Below are positions 23,453 to 33,200 of a stretch of 43,644 nt of DNA, one piece after another; position 1 is the stretch's first letter; every line of letters starts with the position of its first letter. This DNA is from UBA10161 sp964581105. Its GTDB lineage: Archaea; Micrarchaeota; Micrarchaeia; Anstonellales; Anstonellaceae. The stretch is from contig CAZOMB010000010.1 in the NCBI GenBank assembly GCA_964581105.1, positions 1 to 43,644 of the forward strand. Reading direction: 5' to 3'. The notes beneath the pieces are model-generated. The model was not told the origin of the DNA. It ran no database searches and saw only the letters and a program-made list of their open reading frames with translations. Made by a program: the position numbers and the translations under genes.

Positions 23453-24394
23453 ATGCACCTTGAAATACGCAAAGCCGGAAGGACGAAGAAATACTATCTT
23501 GCACATTCTTACCGTAAAGGCAGCAAAGTAAGGAAAATCAGGGTTTATCTTGGGGCTAACTTGACCAGGGTGAATCTTGAGGAACGGAAGAAGGCTGCAG
23601 AGGTGAGGATAAAGGAGCAGGCAGATGCAAGAAGGAGAATTTCTGACCCTTTTGAAACTGTCTTGTCTGGAAAAGAGCTTAAGGAACTTAAGGCGCTTGA
23701 GGCAAAGGCGCATATCAAAATAGCACATCTGACGGACGATGAGTGGCAGAGATTCACTGAAGCTTTCACCTATGACACAAATGCAATAGAGGGCTCAAGC
23801 CTTGAGTCAAAGGAAGTTGGCGAAATTCTGGAAAAGGACAAGTGGCCTGACAAGCCAAAAGAGGACATTTCCGAAACCTATGGCGTTGCAAAAGCAGTTG
23901 ATTTCATAAGGAAAACAAAGGAGCACCTCTCGGTTAAGCTGGTTCTGAAGCTTCATAAGGTTGTTTTCGAAAACTCCAAGCCATTTGCGGGGAAGTTGCG
24001 TGCTAAAGGTGTTGAAGTCGTGATAATGGACCATAACAGGAATGTTATTCACCGCGGCGCGCCTTCAAGCGAGGTAAGGGGACTTCTTCTTGAGCTTGCC
24101 AGATGGTACAGCAAAAACAGGAAAAAATACCCACCGCTGGTCTTGGCTGCGGTTGTCCACAACCAGTTTGAGAACATCCACCCATTCCAGGACGGCAACG
24201 GAAGGGTTGGAAGGCTTCTTCTTAACAACATTCTCCTGAAGCACAAAATGCCCCCATTGAATATCGAGCTGAAGAACAGGCACGAATACTATTCTGCGCT
24301 GCAGGCTTATGAAAATGAGCACAACCTTCGCCCTACCATCGAGCTTATGCTAAAGGAATACAGAAACCTCAAAAGACTTCTTAAGAGGAGGTGA
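23453..24394 (+). CDS. Fic-domain protein (class II, self-inhibited AMP transferase)
   Basis: 313 residues. The Fic active site is HPFQDGNGRVGRLL, with His223 to Arg231 matching HPFx(D/E)GNGR. The inhibitory helix is upstream, TNAIEG (Thr109-Glu113-Gly114), matching (S/T)xxxE(G/N) of class II Fic proteins in which the Glu blocks ATP binding. Fic enzymes usually move AMP onto target side chains. The N-terminal 40 residues (RKAGRTKKYYLAHSYRKGSKVRKIRVYLG) form a small basic domain common before archaeal/bacterial Fic domains, possibly DNA-binding. It could act in toxin-antitoxin or defence roles. Flanking GTAGTCACCT repeats suggest autoregulation. Confidence 0.9.
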   Translation: MHLEIRKAGRTKKYYLAHSYRKGSKVRKIRVYLGANLTRVNLEERKKAAEVRIKEQADARRRISDPFETVLSGKELKELKALEAKAHIKIAHLTDDEWQRFTEAFTYDTNAIEGSSLESKEVGEILEKDKWPDKPKEDISETYGVAKAVDFIRKTKEHLSVKLVLKLHKVVFENSKPFAGKLRAKGVEVVIMDHNRNVIHRGAPSSEVRGLLLELARWYSKNRKKYPPLVLAAVVHNQFENIHPFQDGNGRVGRLLLNNILLKHKMPPLNIELKNRHEYYSALQAYENEHNLRPTIELMLKEYRNLKRLLKRR

Positions 24395-24411
24395 CCACAA
24401 AATAAGCAAAT

Positions 24412-24421
24412 GTAGTCACCT
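24412..24421 (+). repeat. Third GTAGTCACCT copy, downstream of fic
   Basis: GTAGTCACCT lies 18 nt after the fic stop, identical to the two copies around its promoter. Confidence 0.55.
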
Positions 24422-24459
24422 ACTTCGCCACTACAAAGTGAGGCACAAGTGTATCACGC

Positions 24460-24680
24460 GGAAATCTCCTGTGTGTCTTTTTGCGCAGCTCAGGAAGACG
24501 ATGGCAATCTACGATTGCCAGCAGTGGACGCAGTCCACTCAAACTCGGGCCTAGCGGACAAGCAAGTTCGTCGCGCACTTTTTCGCTCGGCGAAAAAGGC
24601 GCCCCTTTTTGCCCGAAGGCAAAAAGAGGGCAACGAACTTGGTGCCCATTTTTTGCCAAGCAAAAAATAGGACGGTCTGA
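24460..24680 (+). repeat. Island repeat, copy D, split by hairpin inserts
   Basis: The backbone is GGAAATCTCCTGTGTGTC (24460-24477), 7 nt, GCAGCTCAG (24485-24493), GGGCCTAGCGGAC (24547-24559) and GGACGGTCTGA (24670-24680). Two extra blocks interrupt it. One holds TGGCAATC/GATTGCCA with loop TAC (24502-24520) and AGTGGAC/GTCCACT with loop GCA (24523-24539). The other (24560-24669) is flanked by GGAC on both sides. It holds an outer stem CAAGTTCGT/ACGAACTTG enclosing CTTTTTCGC/GCGAAAAAG (loop TCG, 24578-24598) and CTTTTTGCC/GGCAAAAAG (loop CGAA, 24605-24626), then ATTTTTTGC/GCAAAAAAT (loop CAA, 24648-24668). All these stems are perfect. Confidence 0.65.
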
Positions 24681-24694
24681 CTAGAACTCGTTTG

Positions 24695-25096
24695 CTAGTA
24701 GCGCCTTAGAAGCAATTTGTATGAGGCAAAGTATGCCACAAGCAAAAAGCACACCAGATAGCTCATGAAAAGGTGCATTGGCACTTGTATTGGCTGTATT
24801 CCATCTATTATCATTATGGCAAATGCTGCCATGATGAAAAGCACGAATGTTGTTCTCATTGCCTTTGCTGCCACAAATTCCATCCTTTCATCTATTATCC
24901 TCTTTTTTGGCTTCAGGACAAGTCTGACTGTTGCAAGAAGCAAAGACACTAACCCAATGTAAATGAGCCACATGCCAACTGAGCCGAATGTCTCAAAACT
25001 TGGCGAGCCTATCCCAAGCCCCTCGAATATTAGCCCCAGGAGCAGCATCCCAAGGCCAAACAGGTACTTGAGCATTGTTTTTGTTTTTTCCTTCAT
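24695..25096 (-). CDS. DUF2178-like membrane protein
   Basis: 133 residues with four membrane spans, around YLFGLGMLLLGLIFEGLG, GMWLIYIGLVSLLLATV, TTFVLFIMAAFAIMIIDGI and LFMSYLVCFLLVAYFASY. Between spans two and three lies KKRIIDERMEFVAAKAMR, the ERxxxIxxKA-type loop seen in small archaeal DUF2178 proteins. These are typically paired with an XRE regulator, as here. The start is fixed by GAGGTGA, which overlaps the stop of the upstream regulator. Function is unknown; it may be a membrane target or signal partner of the regulator. Confidence 0.7.
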   Translation of the reverse strand: MKEKTKTMLKYLFGLGMLLLGLIFEGLGIGSPSFETFGSVGMWLIYIGLVSLLLATVRLVLKPKKRIIDERMEFVAAKAMRTTFVLFIMAAFAIMIIDGIQPIQVPMHLFMSYLVCFLLVAYFASYKLLLRRY

Positions 25097-25105
25097 ATAT
25101 TCACC

Positions 25106-25303
25106 TCATATTGCAAACAAGTCCTCAACCTTGCACCTGAAAATTGATGAGAATCTTAGGGCAAGCTCAAGGGATGGCACGTATTTTCCGCCCTCTATTG
25201 AGATTATTGTCTGCCTTGTGACTCTTGCCTTTTCAGCAAGGGCTTCCTGGGTCATTTTCGCCTTTTCCCGGTATTTGCGGAGCCGGTTTTTTGAAAGTGC
25301 CAT
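25106..25303 (-). CDS. XRE-family helix-turn-helix regulator
   Basis: 65 residues from ATG 25303 (a TTG one codon earlier is possible). NRLRKYREKAKMTQEALAEKARVTRQTIISIEGGKYVPS is a standard Cro/CI-type HTH, followed by LELALRFSSIFRCKVEDLFAI, the typical end of this short archaeal/bacterial family. It is in an operon with the DUF2178-like gene. Palindromes in its own leader at 25314-25335 indicate autorepression. Confidence 0.88.
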   Translation of the reverse strand: MALSKNRLRKYREKAKMTQEALAEKARVTRQTIISIEGGKYVPSLELALRFSSIFRCKVEDLFAI

Positions 25304-25313
25304 CAAATCATAT

Positions 25314-25361
25314 GTAAAGTTTGCTTTACGTAAAGTATACTTGACATAAGTATATAAAGCT
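25314..25361 (-). promoter_or_regulatory. XRE promoter and palindromic operator
   Basis: TATA box GCTTTATATACTTATG on the minus strand at 25347-25360, predicting a start near 25329. Exactly there lie GTAAAG-TTTG-CTTTAC (25314-25329) and the overlapping perfect palindrome CTTTACGTAAAG (25324-25335). A dimeric repressor bound here would block transcription initiation. Confidence 0.6.
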
Positions 25362-25400
25362 ATCTTTAAGCAGGAATAAAAAACAGAAAAAAAGCTTTTC

Positions 25401-25829
25401 TTACATAAGGCCGTTTATCTCAAGGATGTGCTCCTGCTCGTCCATTATTACGTGGCGGACCTTGTGCTCTATGAACTCGTATTCATAGTTCAGTTCATCT
25501 CTGCTTTTCTTTATCTCAGCCATGATTGTCCTGTAAAAGTCAACTGCCTCTTTTTCCCCTTTTAGGTTTACTTTGAGTATCTCATCAATCCCCTTTGCTT
25601 CATACACTGTGTCAAGCTTCATTGAAGGGGTTGCCCCAAGTATTTCAAGGCAGCTTCTGAAAAGGTCTTCATGCTTTTTCTCATCTGCTGCAATTTCCTC
25701 AAGCCTTGCCACTATTGGCTCGCTCTCTTTTCCTGAAACAAGCTTTGCATGAGAAAGATACTGTATGCGCGCTGCGTGCTCCATTTCAAGTGCCTTGTTC
25801 AAAAGCTTTACAAGTTCTGCTTTTCCCAT
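25401..25829 (-). CDS. Ferritin-like di-iron protein
   Basis: 142 residues from ATG 25829, preceded by GGAGGTG 5 nt upstream; a longer frame to 25940 has no such support and overlaps the upstream small gene. Four helices with metal ligands are visible: ALEMEHAARIQYL, EEIAADEKKHEDLF (E50, H53), LKGEKEAVDFYRTI, and VIMDEQEHILEI (E131, H134). This is the ferritin/rubrerythrin-like pattern of two ExxH motifs. It may store iron or handle peroxide. No rubredoxin domain is attached. Confidence 0.8.
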   Translation of the reverse strand: MGKAELVKLLNKALEMEHAARIQYLSHAKLVSGKESEPIVARLEEIAADEKKHEDLFRSCLEILGATPSMKLDTVYEAKGIDEILKVNLKGEKEAVDFYRTIMAEIKKSRDELNYEYEFIEHKVRHVIMDEQEHILEINGLM

Positions 25830-25843
25830 AACAACACCTCCAA

Positions 25844-26035
25844 TCAGCATATGCCTTTGTTGTTTTTGTACATTTTCCTGTATTTCAAATTGCTCCATGC
25901 CCGCTTTGAGATTACAAGCCTCTCTGTCTTTGTTATCCATTTTGATGCTTTCACATTTTTTGCAGCAATCATCTTACCAGTATAGTTGCACTTTTGAAGG
26001 AAATATGCCTTTTCACCGCTTACCTCGTCTATCAT
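25844..26035 (-). CDS. Small hypothetical protein upstream of the ferritin-like gene
   Basis: About 63 residues from ATG 26035 (GTG 26044 is an alternative). It begins MIDEVSGEKAYFLQKCNYTGKMIAAKNVKASKWITKTE and ends in a Tyr/Lys/Asn-rich basic tail. Two cysteines are present but no motif is recognised. It ends 14 nt before the ferritin-like start, with that gene's Shine-Dalgarno in the gap, so the two are probably one operon. A TATA-like TTTATTAAG lies at about 26070-26080. Confidence 0.5.
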   Translation of the reverse strand: MIDEVSGEKAYFLQKCNYTGKMIAAKNVKASKWITKTERLVISKRAWSNLKYRKMYKNNKGIC

Positions 26036-26099
26036 ATATACCACTTGGCTTTTGCCTTTTGGGGCAAAATCTTAATAAACTGCCTTCCCAGCTTTGGGA

Positions 26100-27194
26100 T
26101 TACCTTTTTTTCCTTTTCTTGGCTTTTGGAGCGTCCTTTCCCATGAAAATCGTCTGGGTCGGGTAAGCCATGTCAATGCCCTGTTTTTCAAATGCTGTTG
26201 CTATTTCAAGGTTTATCTCCTGCCTTGCATCCATGTAGCGCGCATAGTCGTTTGTCCTTGTGAAATAGACTACCTCATAAATGAGCGCTGAGTCACCAAA
26301 CTCCTTGAAATGGACACGGCTTGGGTCTGCAAGCTTTACTTTCTTTATTATCCCCATTACCATTGACGGGATTTTCTTGAGCTTGTCAACAGGGGTTTGG
26401 TAGGTGACCCCAACGGACAATACAATCCTCCTGTCCTTCATTTTCTTGAAGTTGCGAACACGGGTTTCTGTAAGCTCCCTGTTTGAGACTACCAATTCCT
26501 CACCTTGCAGGGTTTTTATCCTGGTTGACTTTATGCCGATTTTCTGGACAGTGCCTGAGTCATCGCCTATCACTATATAGTCGCCTTTCCTGAAGGGCTT
26601 GTCAAAGTATATTGTGAAAGAGGCAAATATGTCTGTGAGCACGTTTTGCAGGGCAAATGCAATTGCAATGCCGCCAATCCCAAGGCCTGCTATTATTGTT
26701 GTGATATCGTAGCCAAGGTTTGAAAGCAGCAAAAGCAGGGCAATTGCCCATACCAGCCCCTTGCCCATTTTGTTCAAAAGCTCTATAAGGGAAGTGTCTG
26801 CCTCCTTTTCATCTTTGAGCTGCTTTTGTGCCATCTTGCCTGTTGCATAGTCAAGTACCCTTTCTACGCTTTTTACTGCATAGTAGATTATCCCTATGAG
26901 AATGGCATAGTCCAGAAGCATAGTCAGTATGTCTGGCACAAAAATGAATTTTATGCCAATGTAAAAGGATACAAGGAAATAAAACGGCCAGCCTATCTTG
27001 CCTATTATTTCAATTGCCAGGTCATCAAGGTCTGTTTTTGTTATTTTTGAAAGTGCTTTTAGCCTTCCTATTATTGCAAACTTGAATATCCTGAGAACCA
27101 GCACCGATATTATGAAAGCCCCGAGCGCAAAAACATAGTCGCGGGCAATGTTTCCTCCGAAAGAGTATACTAGCATCTCTTCAAGTGTTGCCAT
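26100..27194 (-). CDS. MscS-family mechanosensitive ion channel
   Basis: 364 residues. Several N-terminal membrane spans lead to the pore helix GLGIGGIAIAFALQNVLTDIFASFTIYFDKPFRKGDYI, the Gly/Ala-rich TM3 and beta-domain entry typical of MscS. It continues with GTVQKIGIKSTRIKTLQGEELVVSNREL and a cytoplasmic alpha/beta domain ending in QGIDMAYPTQTIF. The C-terminus is a short Lys/Arg tail. It would release solutes on osmotic downshock. Length is mid-range for the family. Confidence 0.95.
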   Translation of the reverse strand: MATLEEMLVYSFGGNIARDYVFALGAFIISVLVLRIFKFAIIGRLKALSKITKTDLDDLAIEIIGKIGWPFYFLVSFYIGIKFIFVPDILTMLLDYAILIGIIYYAVKSVERVLDYATGKMAQKQLKDEKEADTSLIELLNKMGKGLVWAIALLLLLSNLGYDITTIIAGLGIGGIAIAFALQNVLTDIFASFTIYFDKPFRKGDYIVIGDDSGTVQKIGIKSTRIKTLQGEELVVSNRELTETRVRNFKKMKDRRIVLSVGVTYQTPVDKLKKIPSMVMGIIKKVKLADPSRVHFKEFGDSALIYEVVYFTRTNDYARYMDARQEINLEIATAFEKQGIDMAYPTQTIFMGKDAPKAKKRKKR

Positions 27195-27246
27195 AATAAA
27201 CCTCCAAAGTTGCTTATGAGCGTGTTGTTTAAAACCTTAACTAAAT

Positions 27247-30200
27247 TTACTGAAGCTCAAGGTAAATTGACACCAGGTCATTGCCCTCCTCATATGTTGA
27301 TAATGTGTAAGGTATTTGGATAAGGTAGTCATATGTGCCAAATACTTCTGGTGCTGCTGCTTCATCCATTTGAACAATCCACACTGTTGTCTGGTTGAAT
27401 GAGTTTGAATACTCTGTGCCGCCGTCTGATGTGTCCCATAAGATACCTGTCTTGAAGCTGGTATTGAACGGATGGGATGGCGCAACTGGCACATAATCAA
27501 TGCCTTTTGAGAATACAGTATAGTTTTGAGTCTGGTTTGCTGCAGAGCCGTTTGTTGAGTAAGTGGCATTTATGTTATCATCAAAGGCTGTTGCGACAAA
27601 GGCAGTGTCAAGCTCTTCAAAGTCTGCTGATGAGCTGGCATTTGCAGTGGTCTTTCCTATTGCCTGAAGGCTTTCCCAGGTCACTGTTGCATCATAGTCT
27701 GTCACGTATACATTAAGGCCGCCTGTTGCATTCCAAAGGTAAACATATGGGGTTGTATTGGTATGGCTTAAGGTGAAGTTGCCGCCAGTGAAATTGCCAA
27801 AGAACTTGTGCCAGAGCGAAGTGCAGGCAAATGTGCAGCCTGCATGGCCGTTCTCAAACCACCAGCCTGAGAATGAGTCACAGCTGTTCAAAGTGCCTGT
27901 GTTTGAGGATTGCGAGTTGCTGATATCAAGCTCATTTGAGCACATGGAATTTGAGGTGAGAGTGCTGTCATTTGAGCCTGAGTCAATGTATACTCCTGTG
28001 ACTGAGTTGCCTGTCACATTGTTGTTTGTAAGGGTGTTGTTCACGCTTGCAGATATGTAAATCCCATATTGGCTGTTCTTTGCTGTGCTGTTGGTAATGT
28101 TGTTGTAATCGCTTGTGAGGAGATATATTCCATAGTTTGAGGAGGAGTTGCCTGTTACGTTTGTTAGGGTGATGTAGTCGCTTGCACTGATATATACCCC
28201 ATTATTTGAGGTTGATGTCCCTGTGGAGTTGATTACATTTGTCCTTGGAGCGGTATAGATATACATTCCACTGGCCGAACCGCCAGTTCCGGTCACATTG
28301 ATAAATGTGTTATCTGAGGCACTGTAGGCGCTTACCGCTGTTACGCCCCCAGTAGTAGAGAATGCTGAATCACGCACTGTATTGAATGTTGAACTGCTGT
28401 AAACAAGCAGACAGTAATAGCTGATGCATGAACCGGAAACTCGCCTGACTATGTTGTAGTCTGACCCACTATATAGGGATACTGCAAATCCATTTGGGAA
28501 AGAACCACTTGAGTAGGTGGTTGAGACGTTCGTGTCTTCTATTGTTCCGTTGTCTGCCCCAGAATAATATATGCCACTTGCAAAGTTGGAGATGTTGCAG
28601 TTCTTTACTGTTGTGTTGATCTGCGTTGTGTACAATCCATAGGTTGCGCTGAAGTTTTCGCCTGCCACATTCATGCCCTGGCAGTCAACTGTTGCATTCT
28701 GCCCTCCGTCTATGTATATTCCTGATGCATTGCCGTTTGTTATTGTGTTCTGCGTGAGGTTGTTCCTGTGCGCATTGCTGATAAGCCTTATGCCCTTGCC
28801 GCCAAAGAAGGTGGTGGTGATGCTGTTGTTGAGCATCTGCCCGTCCGTTGCCGAGCTGTAGCGTATTGCCTCTGAGAAGTTTGAGATTATGCAGTTCTTT
28901 ACTGTAGTATTCTGCTGGTCTGTGTAAATTCCATATGTGTCTGTTATGTTTGTTCCTGTCAATGTTGCCCCTTGGCAGTCTATTACTATATTCGGGGAGG
29001 CTTGGTCAAAGTATATCCCGTGACCATGGGAGACCACACTGTTATTGGTTATTGTAAGGTTTGTCGATGTTCCTATTCTTATTCCCCTAATATCGGCGGC
29101 AACAGTTATGCCTGTGGTAAATACCTGATTGTTCCTCACTATTGTGTGAGTTGCCGTGTTTACTAAGTTTAGGGCATATGAACCACCGTAAAATGTATTA
29201 TTTTCAATCACTGAAGTACTAAGGGCTTGAGACATGAACCCGCCACTAAAGACAGAATGACCTGTGTTGTTGGCAATCAAATACCCACTGCCTGTCGCAT
29301 AAATCGCAACACTATATGGAGTCCCGCCAGCATATGAGCAAGAGCCATTGATTGTGTTGTTGAGTGCATTGCTGCTTGTTGCCCCGTTGAAATAAATTCC
29401 AGTAGAGAAATTCAATATGTTGCAGTTCAGAACCTGCGAGTATTGCTGGTTTGAATAAACTCCATAAGTTGAAGTTGTATTGTTGCCAATTATTGAATAG
29501 CCGTTGCAGTTTAGAGTTACATTGCCTGCAGAGATATTGAAACAGGTGGCCCCGTTTATTGTTGCATTTGCTGTGAGTGTGTATGTGCTGTTTGCAGTTG
29601 TAAGGTTTTGGCACAATGTTGAAAGGTTTGTGAGTGGCGCATAGTCAGTCACTATTCCTACAACTTTGCTTTGTGAGGTTGAGTTGCTGTATGGGTAGCC
29701 AGAGCCAGCTGTGCCAATGTAAAGCCCTGAGCCATATGAAGATGCTGTTGTTCCTATTATCTGTACACTTCCGTCAATTACATTGTGCCAGATGTTTCCT
29801 TCTGTTGAATTGTAATAGTTTGGCCCGCTTGTGTCATTGACATACAGGCCAGTTGCATCAGTGAAGTTGTTCCAGTAAAATGTATTGTTTGAAGCTGAGC
29901 CGCTTTTTGGTGTTATGAGCAGCAGAGGTTCTGTTCCTCCCCCATTCACAGTAAATGTGTAGTTTGCTATTGTGTTGTTTGAGCTTTCAACCAGCATTGC
30001 TGCGGTCCCTGAAGTTATGGTTGCTGTGCCATTCTCAAAAACGCCTCTGTTGCTCTCCAATCTCACCCCAGTCCCGGTTGACGAGGTGCCTGAGACATTG
30101 TTGAAAATTATGCCTGTTGGGTTTCCGCGGACATAAACCCCTTCCGCTCCTGCTGATGTGCCTATGAAGTTGGTGATATTGAAATTTGGCCTGCCGTTGT

Positions 30201-33200
30201 TGTAAAAGCCTGAGCCTGAGCCTGTTTGCGATGTTCCTGATGAGTTTATTATTGTGATGTTCTCAGACGGGGAAACAAAGTACCAGCCTTGGTTGTTGTA
30301 TGATGTTGAATGCACGTTGACATATCTTGAGTTCAGCTCATTAAGTGAATAAACCGAGATTGAGGCTGTTGAGCTTATATTCATATTTGTGAAGTTGTTC
30401 CTGTTTGACCCTACGTGGGCTATAAGCCCTGCGTTTGCTGTTGAATTGCAGGTCGAGTCAGTGAACTGGTTGTCATCTGAGTCATAAACATAGCATGAGT
30501 AGCTCCCGTCAGAAGCTGACGTGTGGCCCGAGATACTGTTGGAGTTGCCTTGCCTTAGCCAGGTGGCTATGTAGCTTTTGGAGTATGAGCTGCTGTTTGT
30601 TATCCTGGTGTGGGTGGCCTTGTAAAGGTAAATGCCACAGGTGGTTGCCCCGGATGCACTTATGCTCACATTGGTTATGTTGTTGTAGTTCGAAGTGGTG
30701 GCTGAGTGGGTTATGTATATACCTGCATAGCCTTCTGAGCTTATCTGCAGGTCAAAAGCCTGGTTATAGTTCCCATTCTGTATGTAAAAGCCAGAGCCAG
30801 TGCCTGTCGAGTTTGCAATGCCACCTGTCACGTTGTTATGGTCGCCATTGTAATAAATGAGAATTGCATTGACTGATGCCACTACAATGTTCCTGTTAAG
30901 CGAGTTGTAATCCCCCTGGTATACACATATGCCGCTGCCGTTTGGTATTGTTACGTTGTTGTCGTTTATTATGCCATTGTCAGCAGAGTCGCCGTAGAAG
31001 TATATGCCTTTTGAGAAGTTGCTTATGCGGCAGAGCTGCACTGTTGCACATTCATCATCTACTTTAACACCATATGTGGCTGCCCCGCTTCCCCCTGCCA
31101 TTTGCTTGCCGCGGCAGTCAATAAAGGCGTTTGTTCCGCTTTGCACATAAATGGAGGTGTTTGTTGAGGAGTTCACCATATTGTCAGTCATGTTTGTGTA
31201 GTTGGAACCTGCATTCACATGTATGCCATAGAAGGAGTTTGCATATATGCTATTGTTGGTCAGGTTGTTGCGGGTTGATGCACCAAGGTAAATGCCGTTT
31301 CCAGTATTTGAGTAAATTGAGTTGTTCACTATTGTATTGTTGTGCGAGTCATCAAGGTGAATGCCGTCCTTTGAGTTTGAGTATATGCTGTTTGCTATTA
31401 TTGAGTTGTTGTATGAGGGGTCCATGAAAATTCCGTGCTCTGTGTTGCTATATACTGAACTTGAGGATATTTCATTATTGCTTGAGCTGTCAATGTAAAT
31501 GCCGTGCACTTCGTTGCCGTAAACGGTTGCACCTGTTATGGTGTTGCTGTCTGAGTTGTCTATGTAGATTCCGTAGTTCTGCCCCTCTCCTCCTCCGCCC
31601 CCTTCGCCGTATGAGGTTATGTCAGTATATGTGCCCTGCGAGCCTGAGCTTAAGTAAAGCCCGTTTGTATAGCCCAGTATTGTGCAGCCGCCTGAGCCTG
31701 AGTTTATGATTGAGATTCCAGTAACATCAGGGTCAACAAGGATTCCATAGGTGCCTTCCGCGCCGTCATCATTTATGCTGTAGCCAGAGCAGTCAAGCGT
31801 CACATCGCTTGCGCTTATGTGAAGGCAGTATTCCTGGCCAGACATGACTCCTACAACGTTGTCAGTAAGGTAGTAGGTTTCATCAGAAGAGTCAAGCTCG
31901 CCCTCGTCGCAATTGCCTATGTCAAACTGCGCCCCATATGTTTGATTGCCTGTCTGGTTTGTTTGATTGCCTGTCTGGTTTGTAGGTGAGCCGGTTATGT
32001 TGTTTATTATTGCGTTGTATACGTTGATGCGCGTATAGTTTGCGCTGCTGAATTCAATCAGCTTTCCTGTTGTCTGCAGCCTGTCTTTTGTTTGCTCAGG
32101 GGAGAGAGAAGAGTTGTTTGCAATAAGAAGGGAAGCTGCTCCTGATACATGGGCTGCTGATATTGAGGTTCCTGACTTTGTTTCCTGCCCTGACATCCCT
32201 TGCGCTGTTACTGACTGTCCCGGCGCAAGCAAGTCAACAAGGGAGTTCGTGTTTGAAAAGGATGAAACTGTGTCTTGCTTTGAAGTTGAGGAAACTGCTG
32301 TTACTGACTGGCCGCATGCTGGCGCTGTTATGTAATTTGCTCCGTCATTTCCTGTTGAGGCAACTGCAAAAAGCCCTGCTTCAACTGCGTCATTTGCTGC
32401 TTGGGCAACTGGGTCTGAATTGCAATAGCCTGTGTAATTGCCCCCTCCAAAGCTCATTGAGATTATGTCCATCACTCCTGCTCCTGAAAATTCTGAGCAG
32501 TATTCTATGCCTGCTATTATGCCTGATGCATAGCCTGTTGCGTTTTCATCAAGCACTTTTACTGAAAGTATTAGGGCATCTGGTGCAACTGCATGAATAA
32601 CTGATGCCATGAATGTCCCATGCCCATTGTCATCTGATGCACTGGTGCCATTGTTAACAAAGTCATAGCCAGATACTGCTTTTCCTCCAAGGGAGGGCAG
32701 TAATATGTCAACCCCTGTGTCAAGCAGGCAGATTGCTGTCCCGTTTCCTGTGTTGTTGAGCTCATTTTGTACCATGCCTGCGCCTATTAGCGGAATGGTG
32801 TCCGAGAGGGAGGCCTGCATTTTATAGTCAATGTAAATGCTCTCAAAGCCAAGCCCAGCAAGCCCATTAATGGAACTTTTGTCAATCTCAAATACTTGGA
32901 GGTTTTTTGAGGGGATTGAAAAGATTAGGGCAAACCCTTGTGCATCGACTTTTTCATTTGATTTTGCAATCACCCTTACTGTTTTTCCCTGCTCAAGTTC
33001 TGAAAGGAGCTGGTTCTGAATCTGGATGGATTTGCCTTTTGAAGTTAAAACCAGGGAAATTCCATCATGCTCTTCAAGTATTTCAAATGCTGGAGCCTCT
33101 TCTTCTTGCAAAATGGGGGGAGCCCCAAGATTTAGTGCCAGGATTTCCACTGTTTCGTGCTCAAGAGGCCTGCTTTCAAGCTCAATTAAGGCCCATTCTG

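Noticed and set aside
23190..24680. Integron-type attC sites
   Set aside because: No GTTRRRY/RYYYAAC core sites and no integrase gene in the window. The resemblance is only in being paired arms next to genes.
24460..24680. CRISPR array
   Set aside because: Repeats are neither equal in length nor evenly spaced, and there are no cas genes.
26052..26071. Hairpin TTTTGCC/GGCAAAA as a terminator
   Set aside because: It lies at the promoter of the small 25844-26035 gene and is not followed by a clear T tract, so its role is undecided.
30495..32600. Several plus-strand ORFs rich in Leu/Cys/Ser
   Set aside because: They are shadows of the repetitive Asn/Thr/Ser codons of the giant surface protein on the minus strand.
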